Below, one piece after another: positions 1 through 9,309 of a DNA stretch of 64,000 nt. The notes under the pieces were generated by a model. The model saw nothing but the letters and a program-made list of their open reading frames with translations. It was not told where the DNA came from and ran no database searches. The stretch is from CAYRNR01 sp964425605. GTDB taxonomy: Bacteria; Myxococcota_A; UBA796; UBA9615; CAYRNR01. How positions within the stretch are numbered: position 1 is the stretch's first letter; each line of letters starts with the position of its first letter. The position numbers and the translations under genes were made by a program. Location: positions 1 through 64,000 of the forward strand of contig CAYRNR010000018.1 in the NCBI GenBank assembly GCA_964425605.1, given 5' to 3'.

Positions 1-993
1 GGCGACGCCGCCAACTTCCCCGGCAACGCCGAGGTCTGTGACGGCGCCGACAACGACTGCGACGGCGCGCTCTGGGGGGACGAGATCGACGACGACGCCG
101 ACGGCGTGACCGAGTGCGACGGCGACTGCGACGACGGCGACGCCGCGAACTTCCCGGGCAACGCCGAGATCTGCGACGGCGGCGACAACGACTGTGACGG
201 GGTAGGGGACCCGATGGACGGTCTCGCCGAGGACTGCCCGGCCGTGGACTGCGACGACGTGATGTCCTTCTACCCGGGCGCGGACGGGATCTACTGGATC
301 GATCCGCTGGGCACGGGCGCGGGCTACGAGGCCTACTGCGATCTGACGCTGGAGGACGGCGGCTGGACGCTGGCGTTGACCTCCAGCGACGACGCGGTCG
401 CCACGTGGACCTGGACCCAGCAGCTGCTGATGAGCAGCGACACCACGCTGGTGGGCGACGTGAACCTGCCCGAGGAGGACTTCAAGTCCCAGGCCCACCA
501 CGATCTGGGGTTCTTCGACCTGTTGTTCGTGCACCAACCTTCGGGCATGACCGCCGAGTACGAGGACGTCAGCGACGGCAGCGCCGCCCTGGCAGACTTC
601 ATCGGCGGCATCCCTTCGCCGAACTGCTCCCTGGCGATGGCGGGCAATGGCCACGAGCTCACCGGCGGCACCCTGACCCTGGGTGGCAACCTCTGCGACA
701 CGGACCTGTACTTCAACCTCGGCGACCACGAGAGCGGCGAGTACTACTGTCTCGACCTGAACTCCTCGTGGAACCACGCCACCTACGGCCCGTCGTGGAG
801 CATGGGCAACAACGACGGCTGTCCCTTCGACGATCCCTCCGGCGGTGGCCTCGGACCCGGCAACCCGTGTCCGTCCTGTCAGGCCGGCGCCGAGGACATC
901 GAGGGCGGCGCTCGCGGCTACGGCAGCACCCTGGGGCTGAACACCGGGGCCGCCGAGGCGGCCGAGAACTACCTGCAGATGTACGTGCGGTAG
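1..993 (+). CDS. MopE-repeat / fibrinogen-like surface protein, 5' truncated
   Basis: The reading frame is open from the first base, so the N-terminus lies outside the window. The visible 330 residues begin with two MopE-type repeats (Asp-rich loops of the form CDGxDNDCDG, a family known from copper-binding MopE and common in Myxococcota surface proteins). From about residue 80 the protein resembles the fibrinogen-related fold: an IDP segment, then YCD and a GGWTL motif, and conserved Cys and Trp residues toward the C-terminus. It probably works outside the cell as an adhesin or ligand-binding protein with Ca2+-type Asp loops; this is inferred from domains only. No C-terminal anchor is visible; it ends in NYLQMYVR. 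The next gene starts 45 bp downstream on the same strand. Confidence 0.75.
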   Translation, partial: GDAANFPGNAEVCDGADNDCDGALWGDEIDDDADGVTECDGDCDDGDAANFPGNAEICDGGDNDCDGVGDPMDGLAEDCPAVDCDDVMSFYPGADGIYWIDPLGTGAGYEAYCDLTLEDGGWTLALTSSDDAVATWTWTQQLLMSSDTTLVGDVNLPEEDFKSQAHHDLGFFDLLFVHQPSGMTAEYEDVSDGSAALADFIGGIPSPNCSLAMAGNGHELTGGTLTLGGNLCDTDLYFNLGDHESGEYYCLDLNSSWNHATYGPSWSMGNNDGCPFDDPSGGGLGPGNPCPSCQAGAEDIEGGARGYGSTLGLNTGAAEAAENYLQMYVR

Positions 994-1037
994 GAGGTGC
1001 AACTGTCGCAGCATTCACGAGACGGGAGGGGGCCGGC

Positions 1038-1646
1038 GTGAGAAAGCCCAGACCGCTGGAGGACTACGACAAGCCCGTCATCCCGACCCTCGAGGAGCTC
1101 CTCGCCGAGCCACCGCGGCGGAGGTTCCTCGAGCTGGCGGGCGCGGGAGCCCTCTCGCTGGCCGGCGGGGGACTGCTGTCCGCGTGCAGCCCTGGAAACG
1201 ACGACGACGACGATGACAGCAAGGGCGATGACGACAGCGGCGCCGGCGACGACGACAGCACGCCCGGCGACGACGACGACGACGACACGCCGTGGGACGA
1301 CGACGACGACGGCGGGATCGACGACGACGACGACTCGCTGTACCTGTGCAGCCTCCCCAAGGTGGGTGCGCACCAGACGGGTATCGGAGGAGGAGGTTCG
1401 TTGACCTACTCGGTCACGGCGTGGGTCACCGGCGAGTCCGTCACGTACTACCTCCAGAGCAACGAGGACCTCGTCTTCGAGATCCTCGACGCGATCGTCT
1501 CCGAGTACGACTGCGCGGCGCTGCCCGATTCCCTCGCCGTCGTCTCGAACTACATGGCGTCCGAGCTGACGCAGCTCGTGCAGGACGTCGGCGGGTTCAC
1601 CTGCAGCGTCCAGACGACCACGCTCGAGATCGTGGAATGCGTCTGA
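1038..1646 (+). CDS. Tat-exported lipoprotein with poly-Asp linker
   Basis: This 202-residue protein has a GTG start preceded by a purine-rich GGGAGGGGG. Its N-terminus contains RRRFLEL followed by a hydrophobic stretch and the lipobox LLSAC, so it combines a twin-arginine signal with lipidation. About 50 residues of GDDDD-type linker follow the lipidated Cys. The C-terminal ~100 residues (from LYLCSL) have four cysteines and no family I recognise. The Tat signal suggests export in a folded state. The unusually long N-terminal stretch before the RR motif (about 25 residues) also occurs in Tat substrates. The following gene overlaps its 3' end by 10 bp, implying co-translation. Function unknown. 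Confidence 0.75.
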   Translation: MRKPRPLEDYDKPVIPTLEELLAEPPRRRFLELAGAGALSLAGGGLLSACSPGNDDDDDDSKGDDDSGAGDDDSTPGDDDDDDTPWDDDDDGGIDDDDDSLYLCSLPKVGAHQTGIGGGGSLTYSVTAWVTGESVTYYLQSNEDLVFEILDAIVSEYDCAALPDSLAVVSNYMASELTQLVQDVGGFTCSVQTTTLEIVECV

Positions 1647-3586
1647 GCTCGGCGGCGGCGCCGATCGCGCTGGCAGCCTCCCTGTGCGCCGGCAGCGCCC
1701 GGGCGACTGGCCATGTGGTCGTCGAACCCGACGCGTCCTTTCGCGGTGAAGATGAGTCCGACCTGCTCTGCGCGGCGGTCCACGCGGGTGACCTCAACGG
1801 GGACGGCTGGGTGGATCTGGTGCTGGGCGCCCCCCTGCACACCGGACTGGGAGCCAACGACGGCAAGATATACGTCTTCTTCGGCCAGCTGGACCGATGG
1901 ACACGGGACGTCGACGCGTCCGAGGCGGACGTGTCCTACAGCGGCGAACACGAGGGGGACTGTGCGGGGTTTGGCCTCGCCGGCGTCGGAGATCTCGACG
2001 GAGACGGACTGGGGGACCTGGCGGTGGGGTCGGAAGGCAACGACGACGGTGGGATGGACGCTGGCAAGATCTACGTGATCTACGGCGAAGCCGGCCTCGC
2101 GGCAGGGGAGCACTCCCTGGCGGACGTCCCGTCGAGTCTGGTGGGGGAGTGGCCTGGAGACATGGCCGGGGTGATGATCTCGGGGATCGGGGACGTGAAC
2201 GGCGACCAGCTCGACGATCTGGCCATCACCGCGCCCTACAATGTCGAAGGCGGCAAGGAGGCGGGGCAGGCATACGTCGTCCTCGGCAGCGTGTCCCGCA
2301 TACCGGCGTCCGTGGATCTGGGCGTCGTCGACGCCTCGTTTCTGGGACAACCGCGAGACCAGCTGGGTTTCCGGATGTCCGGTAGCGGGGATCTCGACGG
2401 CGACGGCTTGGCGGATCTGGTCCTCGGAGCCACAGGATTCGACGCAGGGAGGGGGCGGATTCTCGTCGTCTTCGGCCATACGACCGGATGGGAGATGGAT
2501 ACCTACGTCTCCGGCGTGGACACGTCCTACCACGGCGAGTTCTCCGAGGATTATCTGGGTGCTCGCAGCGCCATCGCCGGTGACATGGATGGCGACGGCC
2601 TCGATGACCTGGTCATCGGCGCGCCCGGGAACGACACACCCGGCGACGACCGGGGACGGGTCTATCTGCTGTACGGTCGGACCCACGGATGGGCCGCGGA
2701 CGGACCGATCCAGGATCATGCGGACGTGATCTTCGACGGGGAGTCCGCCAACGACCGTCTGGGAGGCGGAGTGGTCGCTGCCGGGGACTTCAACGGCGAC
2801 GGCCTCTCGGACTTTGCAGCCAGCGCTACCTGGAGCGACCACGGGGGTTCGGACGCCGGACAGGCGTACCTCGTCCTGGGGAGAGTCAGCGGCTGGGAGG
2901 AGGGCACGTTCTCGATGCACGAGTCCGACGCCTCCGTGCTGGGCGAGGCGGACGGCGACCACCTGGGTACCTACTTCGAGGGGGGCGACCTCGACGGCGA
3001 CGGATACGCGGATCTCCTGTACTCCGCGCCCTACAACGGCGATTCCCACGACGACGCCGGTCAGGTCTACGTGTTGTACGGGACGCCGTGCTGGGACGTG
3101 GATTGGGACGGCCACGACCCTTGCATCGACGACTGCGACGACAACGACGCCCTCACGTACGCCGGCGCCCCGGAGCAGTGCGACGGCCGCGACAACGACT
3201 GCGACGGCACCGTGGACGAGCACACCGACGAGGACCAGGACGCCGACGGCTACACCGAATGCGAGGGTGACTGCGACGACGCCGATCCAGCCCTCCACCC
3301 CGGCGCAGAGGAGATCGCCGACGAGGTGGACAACGACTGCGACGGCGACATCGACGAGGGGCTCGGTGACGACGACGACGACGCGGGCGACGACGACGCG
3401 GCCGACGACGACCTGGCGGATGACGACGACTCGACGCCGGCGGCCGATGACGACGACGACGTACCCGTGGATGACGATGATCCTGGGACCAGCTGTGCGT
3501 GTGGCGCTGGCGGGTCTCCTCCCGGCTCGGCTCTGGCGGCGCTTCTCCTGTTCGCGTTCTGTGTGGGGAGGGTGATGAAGAAATAG
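1637..3586 (+). CDS. Seven-bladed FG-GAP protein with MopE repeats and MYXO-CTERM-like tail
   Basis: The ATG inside the end of the previous gene was chosen because it gives a clean signal peptide (ALAASLCAGSARA). The 649-residue product has seven FG-GAP repeats (GDLDGDGxxDLxxGAP pattern), the blade number of an integrin-alpha-type beta-propeller, each blade with a Ca2+-binding DxDGDG loop. Two MopE repeats (CDGRDNDCDG type) follow, then a poly-Asp linker, then a C-terminal tail of CAC, a hydrophobic helix and RVMKK. That tail resembles MYXO-CTERM sorting signals, so the protein is probably anchored and then processed at the surface. It overlaps the Tat lipoprotein gene by 10 bp. Likely role: calcium-stabilised surface adhesin or scaffold (inference). 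Confidence 0.85.
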   Translation: MRLSSAAAPIALAASLCAGSARATGHVVVEPDASFRGEDESDLLCAAVHAGDLNGDGWVDLVLGAPLHTGLGANDGKIYVFFGQLDRWTRDVDASEADVSYSGEHEGDCAGFGLAGVGDLDGDGLGDLAVGSEGNDDGGMDAGKIYVIYGEAGLAAGEHSLADVPSSLVGEWPGDMAGVMISGIGDVNGDQLDDLAITAPYNVEGGKEAGQAYVVLGSVSRIPASVDLGVVDASFLGQPRDQLGFRMSGSGDLDGDGLADLVLGATGFDAGRGRILVVFGHTTGWEMDTYVSGVDTSYHGEFSEDYLGARSAIAGDMDGDGLDDLVIGAPGNDTPGDDRGRVYLLYGRTHGWAADGPIQDHADVIFDGESANDRLGGGVVAAGDFNGDGLSDFAASATWSDHGGSDAGQAYLVLGRVSGWEEGTFSMHESDASVLGEADGDHLGTYFEGGDLDGDGYADLLYSAPYNGDSHDDAGQVYVLYGTPCWDVDWDGHDPCIDDCDDNDALTYAGAPEQCDGRDNDCDGTVDEHTDEDQDADGYTECEGDCDDADPALHPGAEEIADEVDNDCDGDIDEGLGDDDDDAGDDDAADDDLADDDDSTPAADDDDDVPVDDDDPGTSCACGAGGSPPGSALAALLLFAFCVGRVMKK

Positions 3587-3636
3587 CCTGTCTACCGACA
3601 CTCACTCATGCGCAAGATCATCTTGCTGGGGGTCGC

Positions 3637-5166
3637 ATGAGACCGCTCCTCTCCGTTCTCGTTCTCTTGTTCCTCACCGCCACGTCCGGGTGCTCCCAGG
3701 ATCAGGACCTGAGCCCCACGGATCTCGACACACGGGCAGGCGAGGCGCGAATCGTGGTCTCGCCAGCCGCGCTCGACGTGGGCCGATGCGAAGCCGGCGA
3801 TGCCAGGGCATCGCCGATCACCGTGACCAACAACGGGACCGCCGCGCTGTTCCTGGATCGGCTGGAGCTGGTCCAGGCCGGGTCGTTCGGCATCCTCGAC
3901 GCCGCGCTGGCCGTACCGGCTGGGGCGTCGCGGGAGATCTGGGTGGAGTTCGCGCCGATGGGCTTCGAGTCCATCGAGGGCCAGCTGGTGATCCACAGCA
4001 ACGACCCCACCGCCCCCGAGGTGGCCGTGGCGCTGACCGGCCTGGGGGACGCGGGCCAGGTCACCCTGGAGCCCATGTTCGTGGAGGTGGTGGCCGACGG
4101 CCTGGGTGAGCTGTCGCAGATCTCGGTGATCAACACGGGTAGCCAGCCGCTGCAGGTGAACCAGGTGGTGCTGGACGCGTCCTCGGACGAGCTGATCCTC
4201 GCTGGCATGGGCACGCTGCCCGCGGTAGTCCAGCCTGAACAGGAGCTGCTTCTGTCGGTCGCCTACGATCCAGTGGACGCCACCGCGGATCGCGCCGAGC
4301 TGTCCATTTTCTGCGACGACCCGGCACAGCCTGTGGCCGTGGCCAGCCTGTTCGCCTCTCCCGACCTGGAAGAGGTGATCGAGGAGACGACCCTGGGCGA
4401 GATCGGACAGATCGACATCCTCTGGGCGATCGACTTCGGGACGAACATGGGCGATCGCTGCGATGACCTGGCCGCGGTCGTGGCCCCCTACACCGTGGAC
4501 CTGCAAGCAGCGGGCGTGGATTTCCAGATGGCGGTGATGACCGTCTACGATCCCATCTTCCTCGGCCTGCCGCCCTACGTCGCAGCCGACGATCCGATGG
4601 CCGCCGTGACCGTCGCCTCCATCATCGCCGAGACCCCCCATCCCCAGGGCACGGAGATGGGGTTGGCGCACGTGGTCACCGCCGTGTCGCCGCCGGCAAC
4701 GGATCCGGGCGGTCGCCACGAGGGCTTCTTGCGTCCCGATGCCAGGCTCCAGGTGAACTACTACGAGAACGAGGACGATCTGTCCCCCGGCCCGGTAGCC
4801 CAATACGTGGACGAGCTCGTCGCCCTCAAGGGCGGCGCCGAGAACCTGGTGATCAACTGCATCGGCCTGTACACCAGCCACCGCCATTGCCAGGCCGCCC
4901 AGATGACCGGCGGCCGGGTCGCCGAGATCGAAACTGCCGACCTGAGCGCAGAACTCGCAGGCTACGCTGCACAGGCCGAACACGATCGTGTCGCGGTCCT
5001 GCTCGAGCAGCGTCCGCTACAGGAGACCCTGGCGGTGGAACTGGACGGCGTCCCCGTGTTCGAGGGTTGGTCCTACGACACCCAGTGGAACGCCATCGAG
5101 TTCGACGAGGACCACTGGCCGCCGGCTGGCACCCGGGTGACCGTCCGTTTCCGGGTCCTGCGGTAG
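3637..5166 (+). CDS. Lipoprotein with two choice-of-anchor (ASH-like) domains and a degenerate vWA-like domain
   Basis: The 509-residue product has a lipoprotein signal (lipobox TSGC) and two Ig-like repeats of the choice-of-anchor D/ASH type (about residues 37-130 and 140-230; pattern ITVTNNGTAALFL ... IHSNDPTAP). A vWA-like domain starts at IDILWAIDFGTNMG. In the related proteins at 20102-21406 and 30312-31586 the same strand reads DNSAS or DDSES, the metal-binding MIDAS signature. Here it is DFGTN, so metal binding at this site is probably lost. The C-terminal ~70 residues (VELDGVPVFEGWSYD ... VTVRFRVL) form a small beta domain also found in the paralogues. Acts at the cell surface or in the periplasm; ligand unknown. 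Confidence 0.8.
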   Translation: MRPLLSVLVLLFLTATSGCSQDQDLSPTDLDTRAGEARIVVSPAALDVGRCEAGDARASPITVTNNGTAALFLDRLELVQAGSFGILDAALAVPAGASREIWVEFAPMGFESIEGQLVIHSNDPTAPEVAVALTGLGDAGQVTLEPMFVEVVADGLGELSQISVINTGSQPLQVNQVVLDASSDELILAGMGTLPAVVQPEQELLLSVAYDPVDATADRAELSIFCDDPAQPVAVASLFASPDLEEVIEETTLGEIGQIDILWAIDFGTNMGDRCDDLAAVVAPYTVDLQAAGVDFQMAVMTVYDPIFLGLPPYVAADDPMAAVTVASIIAETPHPQGTEMGLAHVVTAVSPPATDPGGRHEGFLRPDARLQVNYYENEDDLSPGPVAQYVDELVALKGGAENLVINCIGLYTSHRHCQAAQMTGGRVAEIETADLSAELAGYAAQAEHDRVAVLLEQRPLQETLAVELDGVPVFEGWSYDTQWNAIEFDEDHWPPAGTRVTVRFRVLR

Positions 5167-5244
5167 CCTCCTCCCCGGTCGTTCCTTCGGGTGCCGGGTC
5201 AGCTGAGGCCAGGGCTCCCTCCGGGCGTTCTCACGATACGAGGC

Positions 5245-5844
5245 CTACTCCGAAGCCGTGGCCTCGACGAAGCACTGGACCAGGGCGGGGAACTTGCGCA
5301 CGTTCTTTCGGAATGGGGCGGTCTGATCCTCCATCTTCAGGCTGGAGAAGACCACGTCGTCGACGCGGACCTGGATCACGGTGATGGGTGAGGCGGCGAG
5401 GTGGGCGGCGTCTTCGGGCGTCGCCGTGTACTTGCCCACCCACGACGAGTACACACCGCCAGCGGTGCTCGTGGCCCAGGCTTGCGCGTTGGGCAAGCTC
5501 TCCACGAACGCGGTGAACGCGAGCTTGGTGCCGTCCTCGAGCACCAGATGTAGCGTGTGACCCGTGGGGAGGATCTCGCGACTGTTTCCTGGCTTGTGCA
5601 TCTGGTAGAGCACCTGCCATTCGGGGTTCTCGGATGTCGGCAGTGTGTGGTGGTAGATTTCCAGGCCCCAGTATCGCGCCGGTGCGACAGTCACCGCTGC
5701 CTGCACATTCCCATCGACGGGATCTTCTTCGGTCCAGAGGCCTTTGCACGGCTTGGAATGTGCGATCGAAGGCGCAGCGAGCATCCAGGCGAGCAGTGCC
5801 AGCCCCACGAGATTGCGACAACCGTGCGCTCCATCGAACGTCAT
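5245..5844 (-). CDS. Exported protein of unknown function
   Basis: The 199-residue product begins MTFDGAHGCRNLVGLALLAW and has a Sec-type signal peptide cleaved near SIAHS-KPCKG. The start is supported by a strong upstream GGGAGGTGG about five bases away. The mature part is mixed alpha/beta with two cysteines (one next to the cleavage site, one near the C-terminus) that could form a disulfide. I recognise no family. The frame stays open far upstream, but that part is antisense to the IgGFc-like gene and lacks a ribosome site. The gene is divergent from 5924 and convergent with 3637-5166. Confidence 0.65.
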   Translation of the reverse strand: MTFDGAHGCRNLVGLALLAWMLAAPSIAHSKPCKGLWTEEDPVDGNVQAAVTVAPARYWGLEIYHHTLPTSENPEWQVLYQMHKPGNSREILPTGHTLHLVLEDGTKLAFTAFVESLPNAQAWATSTAGGVYSSWVGKYTATPEDAAHLAASPITVIQVRVDDVVFSSLKMEDQTAPFRKNVRKFPALVQCFVEATASE

Positions 5845-5923
5845 GTGGTCCACCTCCCAGTGGCTGACTCTATCAGCTCTGGCTCCGGAGCCCCATGCTA
5901 GACTCGGGTCCATTGGGGGAGCC

Positions 5924-7848
5924 ATGAATCGGTCCATCCTGCTGGCGATCACGCTTGTATTCCTCGGATGCCCGGACCACCGGGAGTCCGACCCAGCTGA
6001 CGACGACACCTCGATCCAGGACGACGATGACACGATCGGCAGCGACGACGACGACGACACCACGGAGCCCTCGGACATCTGCGACGAGCACCCGGGCGCG
6101 ATCCTCTGTGATGGGGACACGGAGATCGTCTGCGACGAGCTCGGCGACATCGCGTCGATGCGGGACTGCGACACGGAAGCGGGTGAGTACTGCGTCCCGG
6201 ACCACGGGTGTGTGGAGTGTGACCCCGGACAGAGGCGGTGTGACCACCTCGTGGTGCAGGAGTGCGATCCGGACGGCCAGGGATGGAGTGATGTGGAGGA
6301 CTGTGGCGCCGTCGCGGGACAGGACTGTATCGACGGGGAATGTGTGAGTCTGTGCCAGGACGCCGAGGACCACGGCCGGAACGACGGTTGTGCCTTCCTC
6401 GCCGTCGACATGGAGATCACCGTTCCGTACGGCGGCTTCGCATTCGGGATCGTCGCGGGCAATCCCCACGAAAGCCTCGCGGCCGAGGTCGTCGTCGAGC
6501 TGCGGGACCAGGACGTCTGGACAGCGCTGGAGACGCGGAGCCTCGATCCCCAGACGGTGGAGGTCTTCGAACTCGAGGACGGCGAGCTCACCCGCAGTGC
6601 GCTGTCGGGCAACGCGTTCCGCATCACCTCGAGCATCCCGGTGTACGCCTGGTCGTTCAATCCGGTCCTGCCCCGCGCCGTCACCGATGCCTCGTTGCTC
6701 GTACCCGTGGCGGCGACGGACACGAGCCATCGCCTGCCGGGCTGGGGCCAGGGGGTCGGGGACAGCTCCTGGGCGACCATGAACATCGTCGCGGGCAACG
6801 ACGGTACGGAGGTCAGCGTGGTCCCGTCGTCGGCGACGGCGGCGGGCGATGGCATCCCATCGTCCGAGCCGGGTGACACCCTGACCTTCACGCTCGACCA
6901 AGGCGATCACCTCCAGCTCGTTCCAGCCGAGCTACACGAGAGCTTCGCCGGGACCGTCGTGTCGAGCACCCCCGATCCGGTATCGGTCTTCTCTGGACAC
7001 GGCTGCGCGTACGTACCTGTGGACAGCTCCGGCGCGTGCAACCACCTCGAGGAGCAGGCGCTGGGGCTGGCCCGGTGGGGTACGGAGTACGTGGCCGCGC
7101 GGTTGCCCCATCGCAATCCGAACTTCCCCGAAGAGGCCCACTGGCAGGTCGTCGCCGGCGACACCCCGATCTCGCTGATCTTCGACGCGGATCCAGCCGT
7201 GACCGGCCTGCCCGCGCTCCACCACCTGGAGATGGAGGCCGGGGAGGTCGTGGATCTCCAGGTCACCGGAGACCTGCAGCATCCAGGTGACTTCGTGGTC
7301 ACCGGCGACGGCACGTTCATGCTGACCCAGTACAGCGTGGGTTGGGGCTCCCTCGATGGCTCCCTCCCCAACGGCGTCGGCGATCCCTGCATGGCCCAGA
7401 CGATCCCCATCGACGGATTCAGGGACGAGTACATGACGTTTGCCCCCGAGGGCTGGGACGAGCACACGNNNNNNNNNNNNNNNNNNNNNNNNNNNNNNNN
7501 NNNNNNNNNNNNNNNNNNNNNNNNNNNNNNNNNNNNNNNNNNNNNNNNNNNNNNNNNNNNNNNNNNNNCGGATTCAGGGACGAGTACATGACGTTTGCCC
7601 CCGAGGGCTGGGACGAGCACACGCTCGTCTTGGTCCGGTCTCCCGATCTGGACGTCCGCATCGACGGCGTCGATGTCTCGGCCTGGCCCCACGAGAGCTT
7701 CGCGGCGCCCCAGAAGTACGAGGTCCTCCACGTCGCGGTGGACCCGGGTGCACACCTCCTCGACGGAGACGCGCCCTTCGGCCTCCTGGTCATGGGGTGG
7801 GGCTCGGCCGACGCGTACTGCTATCCGGGTGGATTCGAGGCGCCCTGA
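5924..7848 (+). CDS. IgGFc-binding-like lipoprotein, split in the assembly by a spurious gap
   Basis: The product begins MNRSILLAITLVFLGCPDH, a lipoprotein signal, followed by a short poly-Asp linker and a Cys-rich segment (CDGDTEIVCDE ... CVECDPGQRRC). A long beta-rich domain follows that matches the IgGFc-binding N-terminal type (the pattern of FGIVAGNPH, NAFRITSSIPVYAWSFNP, then SLLVPVAATDTSHRLPG is characteristic). The frame runs to 7468, meets 100 Ns, and resumes in another frame after them. Deleting 7469-7623 (Ns plus the second copy of a 55 bp overlap) restores one continuous 589-residue frame ending at 7848. Family members in animals bind mucin/Fc; in Myxococcota they are surface proteins of unknown ligand. 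Confidence 0.85.
7414..7623. repeat. Scaffold gap (100 N) flanked by identical 55 bp ends
   Basis: Bases 7414-7468 and 7569-7623 are identical over 55 bp and abut the N run at 7469-7568. A 55-base perfect overlap at both contig ends is what a de Bruijn assembler leaves when contigs sharing a terminal k-mer are scaffolded with a fixed-size gap. Collapsing it joins the two halves of the IgGFc-like gene in frame. This is an assembly feature, not a biological repeat. Confidence 0.92.
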
Positions 7849-8004
7849 CGAGCTCCGGGCCCGGGCCAGCGGCGACGCGATTCAAGAAAAAAGACACCTC
7901 CGAGAACGAAATCCGGTGCGCGTGCGTTCCCCTGATCGGGAAGAGTCCGTGACGACATCGGCCGGTTCACGATCTTCGGACGGCGGCTGTGGGGGATGGT
8001 TCGA

Positions 8005-9309
8005 ATGACGCGACAGAGACCAGGGCTGCTGCGCAGGGCCGTCGAGGACCTGTACAACTCCGGAACCGTCCGCCTGGCATCGTCGGCGGCGCAGGCGGTC
8101 TGGCGGGCCGGTGTGGAGGCGGCGCCCGGGACCGATCGGCTCCCGCAGCGAGTCGTGCCCTTTCCCGGTGACTTCCCCCACACCGGAATCGCCGAGACCC
8201 TGGCAGCGTCCCGGGTGCTCGTCGGTCGCAGGTTGTCCGCCGCTCGTGGCCGTCAGGTCGAGGGATTCGAGCGGGAAATGGCCCGTATCCTCGGTGTCGC
8301 CCACGCCGTGGCCTGCTCGTCCGGGACATCGGCCCTGACCCTGGCGCTCTCTGCCCTCGGGATCGGTCGCGGTGACGAGGTCATCGTCCCGGCCATCAGC
8401 TACGTCTCCAGCGCCATGTGCGTGCTGCACGTGGGCGCGCGGCCGGTGTTCGCCGACGTCACCTTGCCCGAAGGGAATCTGGACGTCTCGGACGCCGCTC
8501 GCCTCATCACGGACAGGACCCGGGCGATCGTCGCGGTACACCTCGGCGGTGTTCCCGCAGACCTCGTCGCGCTGCGGTCCCTGTGTGACCAGCGCGGTGT
8601 CTGGCTGATCGAGGACGCGGCACAGGCCCTCGGATCGAGCCTCGGAGGAGCTCCCCTCGGCACCCTCGGGGACGTGGGGTGTTTCTCGTTCAACGCCGGC
8701 AAGCAGATGACCACCGGAGGGGAGGGCGGCCTCGTCGTGACGGGTGATCCCCGGACCCATCGGCGGTGCCAGCTCGCCGTGCACGTGGGAGAGGCCTACC
8801 CCGACGGCGAGCCGGTGTACGCGAGGCGCGCCGGCCGCGATCCTGGCCGCCGGATCGATGGACTCGGCTGGAACCTCAAGATGACCGAGCTGCAGGCCGC
8901 CATCGGGCGGGTCCAGGTGGGACGCCTCGGCCGGCTGGTGACGCGCCGTCGTCACAACGGCGACTACCTCGCGCACACGCTCGCTGGCATCGACGAGATC
9001 GCAGTCCCTGGCGTCCCTCTGGACGCCGAGGTGTCCTGGTGGCGGTTTCCAGTGCGTGTCCTGCCCGGAGTCGACCGCGACAGGGTCCTGGCCCGAATGC
9101 GGGATCAGGGCATCACGGCCTACGCCCCGGACTACGGCGTCCTGCCCCTCCAGCCCGTCTTCGAACCGGGGCGCTCGAACTGGCCCCGCGCCACGCAGTG
9201 GCACGAGCAGACCCTCCTGTTGCCCACCCACCCCAACCTCACCCAGCGCGAACTCAGGGACGTCGGCCCGGCCCTGCGGCGCGTGCTGCGGGTGGAGCGC
9301 CGCGGATGA
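8005..9309 (+). CDS. DegT/DnrJ/EryC1-family PLP-dependent aminotransferase
   Basis: The 434-residue product has the sugar aminotransferase signatures: SSGTSALTLAL for phosphate binding, IEDAAQALGS with the PLP-contacting Asp (about residue 204), and FSFNAGKQMTTGGEGG with the Schiff-base Lys (about 233). The ATG at 8005 was preferred over the in-frame ATG at 7996 because GGGGG at 7991-7995 is correctly spaced only for the former. Family enzymes convert keto-sugars to amino sugars for polysaccharide or secondary metabolite pathways. The stop overlaps the next start (ATGA at 9306-9309), so it is coupled to the radical-SAM gene. An N-terminal extension of about 60 residues precedes the core fold. 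Confidence 0.9.
   Translation: MTRQRPGLLRRAVEDLYNSGTVRLASSAAQAVWRAGVEAAPGTDRLPQRVVPFPGDFPHTGIAETLAASRVLVGRRLSAARGRQVEGFEREMARILGVAHAVACSSGTSALTLALSALGIGRGDEVIVPAISYVSSAMCVLHVGARPVFADVTLPEGNLDVSDAARLITDRTRAIVAVHLGGVPADLVALRSLCDQRGVWLIEDAAQALGSSLGGAPLGTLGDVGCFSFNAGKQMTTGGEGGLVVTGDPRTHRRCQLAVHVGEAYPDGEPVYARRAGRDPGRRIDGLGWNLKMTELQAAIGRVQVGRLGRLVTRRRHNGDYLAHTLAGIDEIAVPGVPLDAEVSWWRFPVRVLPGVDRDRVLARMRDQGITAYAPDYGVLPLQPVFEPGRSNWPRATQWHEQTLLLPTHPNLTQRELRDVGPALRRVLRVERRG

Noticed and set aside
1200..1340. GAC-rich short repeats here and at similar sites (e.g. 3360-3480, 35090-35340)
   Set aside because: They are codon-phased poly-Asp linkers of lipoproteins, not CRISPR or other DNA-level arrays; there are no spacers.
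7469..7568. Frameshift or pseudogene in the IgGFc-like gene
   Set aside because: The apparent frame change is explained exactly by the duplicated 55 bp overlap plus placeholder Ns.
7990..8010. GGTTCGAAT resembling a tRNA T-loop
   Set aside because: No acceptor, D-arm or anticodon arm can be built around it; it is the ribosome-binding/start region of the aminotransferase gene.
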